Origin: Candidatus Dormiibacterota bacterium | GTDB taxonomy: Bacteria > Chloroflexota > Dormibacteria > Aeolococcales > Bog-877 | NCBI GenBank assembly: GCA_030038765.1 | Contig: JASHRA010000009.1 | Coordinates: forward strand, 1 to 5,988 | Direction of reading: 5' to 3' | Length of the DNA: 5,988 bases | In this document: piece after piece, positions 4,754-5,988 of the stretch | Numbering within the stretch: the stretch's first letter is position 1 | Layout of the letters: each line of letters starts with the position of its first letter | Position numbers and translations under genes: made by a program | Notes under the pieces: model-generated | What the model was told of the DNA's origin: nothing | The model's input: only the letters and a program-made list of their open reading frames with translations | Database searches by the model: none

Positions 4754-5988
4754 TTGTCGGAGCTCGCCACCGAGGTACCGAACCAGGAGCTGACCAGCTT
4801 CAGCTCCATGGAGGAGTACCTGCGCACCAGCGCTGAATCGATCCGCACCCTGACCTATGGCGACATCGTCGACGGGACCGTGGTCCGCGTCGACCCCGAC
4901 GAGGTCCTGGTCGACATCGGGGCCAAGTCGGAGGGGGTGATCTCCAACCGGGAGCTGAGCGGGCGCGCCGAGGAGGCGGTGGTGCTGAGCCCGGGGGACC
5001 GGATCAAGGTCTACGTACTCCAGTCCGAGAACGAGGACGGCAACGTCGTCCTCAGCCTGCGCCGGGCCCGCGCCGAGGGCATCTGGGCCAAGGCGGCGGA
5101 GAAGGAGAGCTCGGGCGAGGGGGTGGAGGCCGAGGTCCGGGAGCAGAACAAGGGCGGCCTGATCGTCAACATCATGGGCCTGCGCGGCTTCCTGCCCAGC
5201 TCGCAGGTGGCGAGGACCCACTCCGGCAACCTCATGGACCTGGTCGGACAGCAGATCATGGTCAAGATCCTGGAGGTCAACCGCAAGCGCAACCGGCTGA
5301 TCGTCAGCCAGCGCGCGGCCCAGGACGAGGACCGCGCCCGGCAGCGGGAGGAGCTCTTCGAGCGCCTCCACGTGGGGGACGTGGTCAGCGGCCGGGTCAG
5401 CGGCCTCACCTCCTACGGCGCCTTCGTCAACCTGGGTGGCGCGGACGGCCTGATCCACATCTCGGAGCTCTCCTGGGACCGGGTCAGCAACGTCTCCGAC
5501 ATGCTGGCCGTGGGCGACGAGGTGACGGTCAAGGTGATCAAGCTGGACCCGGAGCTGTCCCGCATCTCGCTCTCCCTGCGCCAGATGAGCGACGACCCCT
5601 GGGACAGCATCGAGGCCCGCTTCCCGGCCGGCACCGAGATCGAGGGCACGGTCACCAAGACCAAGAAGTACGGCGCCTTCCTGCAGATCGCGGACGGCGT
5701 CGAGGGCCTGCTCCACATCTCGGAGCTCTCCTGGGAGCACGTGGAGCGGACCGAGGACGTGCTCCGGGTCGGCGACGCGGTGCGCGTGGTGGTGCTGCAG
5801 GCGGATCGCTCCCGGCGCCGCATCTCGCTCTCCTACCGTCAGCTGCTGCCCCGTCCCGCCCACCTGGCGGCGGAGGCGGACGAGGCCGGCGTGGGCTACG
5901 CCGCCGCCGACTACGAGCCCGACGAGGGCGACGACGAGGAGGCGACGCCCCGGGCCCGCGCCTCCCGGCCCGCAGCGGAGCCGGCGGC
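4754..5988 (+). CDS. rpsA: 30S ribosomal protein S1, 3' end beyond the window
   Basis: S1 binds mRNA at the 30S subunit and helps initiation on structured messages. The frame stays open from TTG 4754 to the right edge, giving 411 complete codons and no stop. After an N-terminal segment of about 34 residues come four S1 (OB-fold) domains: about 35-106 (GDIVDGTVVRVDPDEVLVDIG), 122-189 (GGLIVNIMGLRGFLPSSQV), 207-277 (VSGLTSYGAFVNLGGADGLI then HISELSW) and 292-363 (KKYGAFLQIADGVEGLLHIS then ELSW). Domains 3 and 4 carry the full RNA-binding consensus with YGAF, HISELSW, VGD and RISLS. Domains 1 and 2 are more divergent, as in other S1 proteins. Four domains is the form seen in many Gram-positive-type lineages, against six in Proteobacteria; the visible wording resembles Chloroflexota/Dormibacterota S1. 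From about residue 373 the chain becomes acidic low-complexity (EPDEGDDEE), then arginine/alanine/proline-rich. It is separated from the nad operon by the convergent small gene and has its own promoter. ATG 4808 is the alternative start and would remove 18 residues. Confidence 0.96.
   Translation, partial: MSELATEVPNQELTSFSSMEEYLRTSAESIRTLTYGDIVDGTVVRVDPDEVLVDIGAKSEGVISNRELSGRAEEAVVLSPGDRIKVYVLQSENEDGNVVLSLRRARAEGIWAKAAEKESSGEGVEAEVREQNKGGLIVNIMGLRGFLPSSQVARTHSGNLMDLVGQQIMVKILEVNRKRNRLIVSQRAAQDEDRARQREELFERLHVGDVVSGRVSGLTSYGAFVNLGGADGLIHISELSWDRVSNVSDMLAVGDEVTVKVIKLDPELSRISLSLRQMSDDPWDSIEARFPAGTEIEGTVTKTKKYGAFLQIADGVEGLLHISELSWEHVERTEDVLRVGDAVRVVVLQADRSRRRISLSYRQLLPRPAHLAAEADEAGVGYAAADYEPDEGDDEEATPRARASRPAAEPA
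5454..5478 (+). repeat. Direct repeat copy 1 in rpsA (S1 domain 3)
   Basis: A 25-nt stretch covering the HISELSW codons is repeated perfectly at 5712-5736, 258 nt (86 codons) downstream and in frame. It reflects internal domain duplication plus identical codon choice. Confidence 0.8.
5712..5736 (+). repeat. Direct repeat copy 2 in rpsA (S1 domain 4)
   Basis: This is the second perfect copy of the 25-nt element at 5454-5478, encoding HISELSW of the fourth S1 domain. Confidence 0.8.

Noticed and set aside
4618..4836. 72-codon + frame beginning at ATG 4618
   Set aside because: It starts upstream of the predicted promoter, overlaps rpsA in another frame, and shows no domain or ribosome binding site.
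4576..4848. Extension of the small - strand gene up to an ATG at 4848
   Set aside because: It would run through the rpsA promoter, leader and first codons, and the added residues look like non-coding translation. The GTG at 4575 has a strong ribosome binding site.
4679..5863. 394-codon open frame on - antisense to rpsA
   Set aside because: It mirrors the rpsA codons (repeats of LRDV, HVLGPL and similar from S1 motifs) and has no independent family signature.

Overview
The window is extremely GC-rich, and nearly every codon of the real genes ends in G or C. This suits a high-GC member of the Actinomycetota / Chloroflexota / Dormibacterota part of the tree. The four-domain ribosomal protein S1, with its Chloroflexota/Dormibacterota-like wording, and the order DUF2520-panC-nadB-nadC, which I recall from actinomycetes, both point there. 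The taxonomic call is an inference and I would not go below that level.

Layout. (1) Positions 1-221 hold the 3' end of a Rossmann/DUF2520-type gene. (2) Positions 225-4372 hold a tightly packed + strand operon: panB (ketopantoate hydroxymethyltransferase), panC (pantothenate synthetase), nadB (L-aspartate oxidase) and nadC (quinolinate phosphoribosyltransferase). Genes are 3 nt apart or overlap by 23, 4 and 4 nt. The two nad genes start at GTG and TTG codons embedded in the preceding stop (GTGA, TTGA). (3) A 68-codon gene on the - strand (4369-4575) converges on nadC and shares a CTAG with it, so both stop codons lie in the same four bases. (4) A divergent intergenic region (4576-4753) holds a good extended -10 promoter reading into rpsA, an overlapping -10-like hexamer on the other strand and a GC hairpin. 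(5) rpsA (30S ribosomal protein S1) begins at a TTG at 4754 and runs off the right edge after its fourth S1 domain.

How the genes work together. PanB and PanC make the first and last steps of pantothenate (coenzyme A precursor) synthesis. The DUF2520 protein is a plausible candidate for the missing middle step, ketopantoate reduction. NadB and NadC make the first and last steps of conversion of aspartate to nicotinate mononucleotide. The locus therefore combines the two aspartate-linked cofactor pathways: beta-alanine for pantothenate and iminoaspartate for NAD. panD, nadA and coaX are not in the window. rpsA looks like a separate transcription unit.

I see no mobile element, CRISPR array, tRNA, rRNA or phage-like gene, and no clear candidate for a wholly new system. 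The items most worth a second look are the 6-residue insertion beside the PanB active site, the overlapping divergent -10 elements upstream of rpsA, and the small convergent gene between nadC and rpsA.
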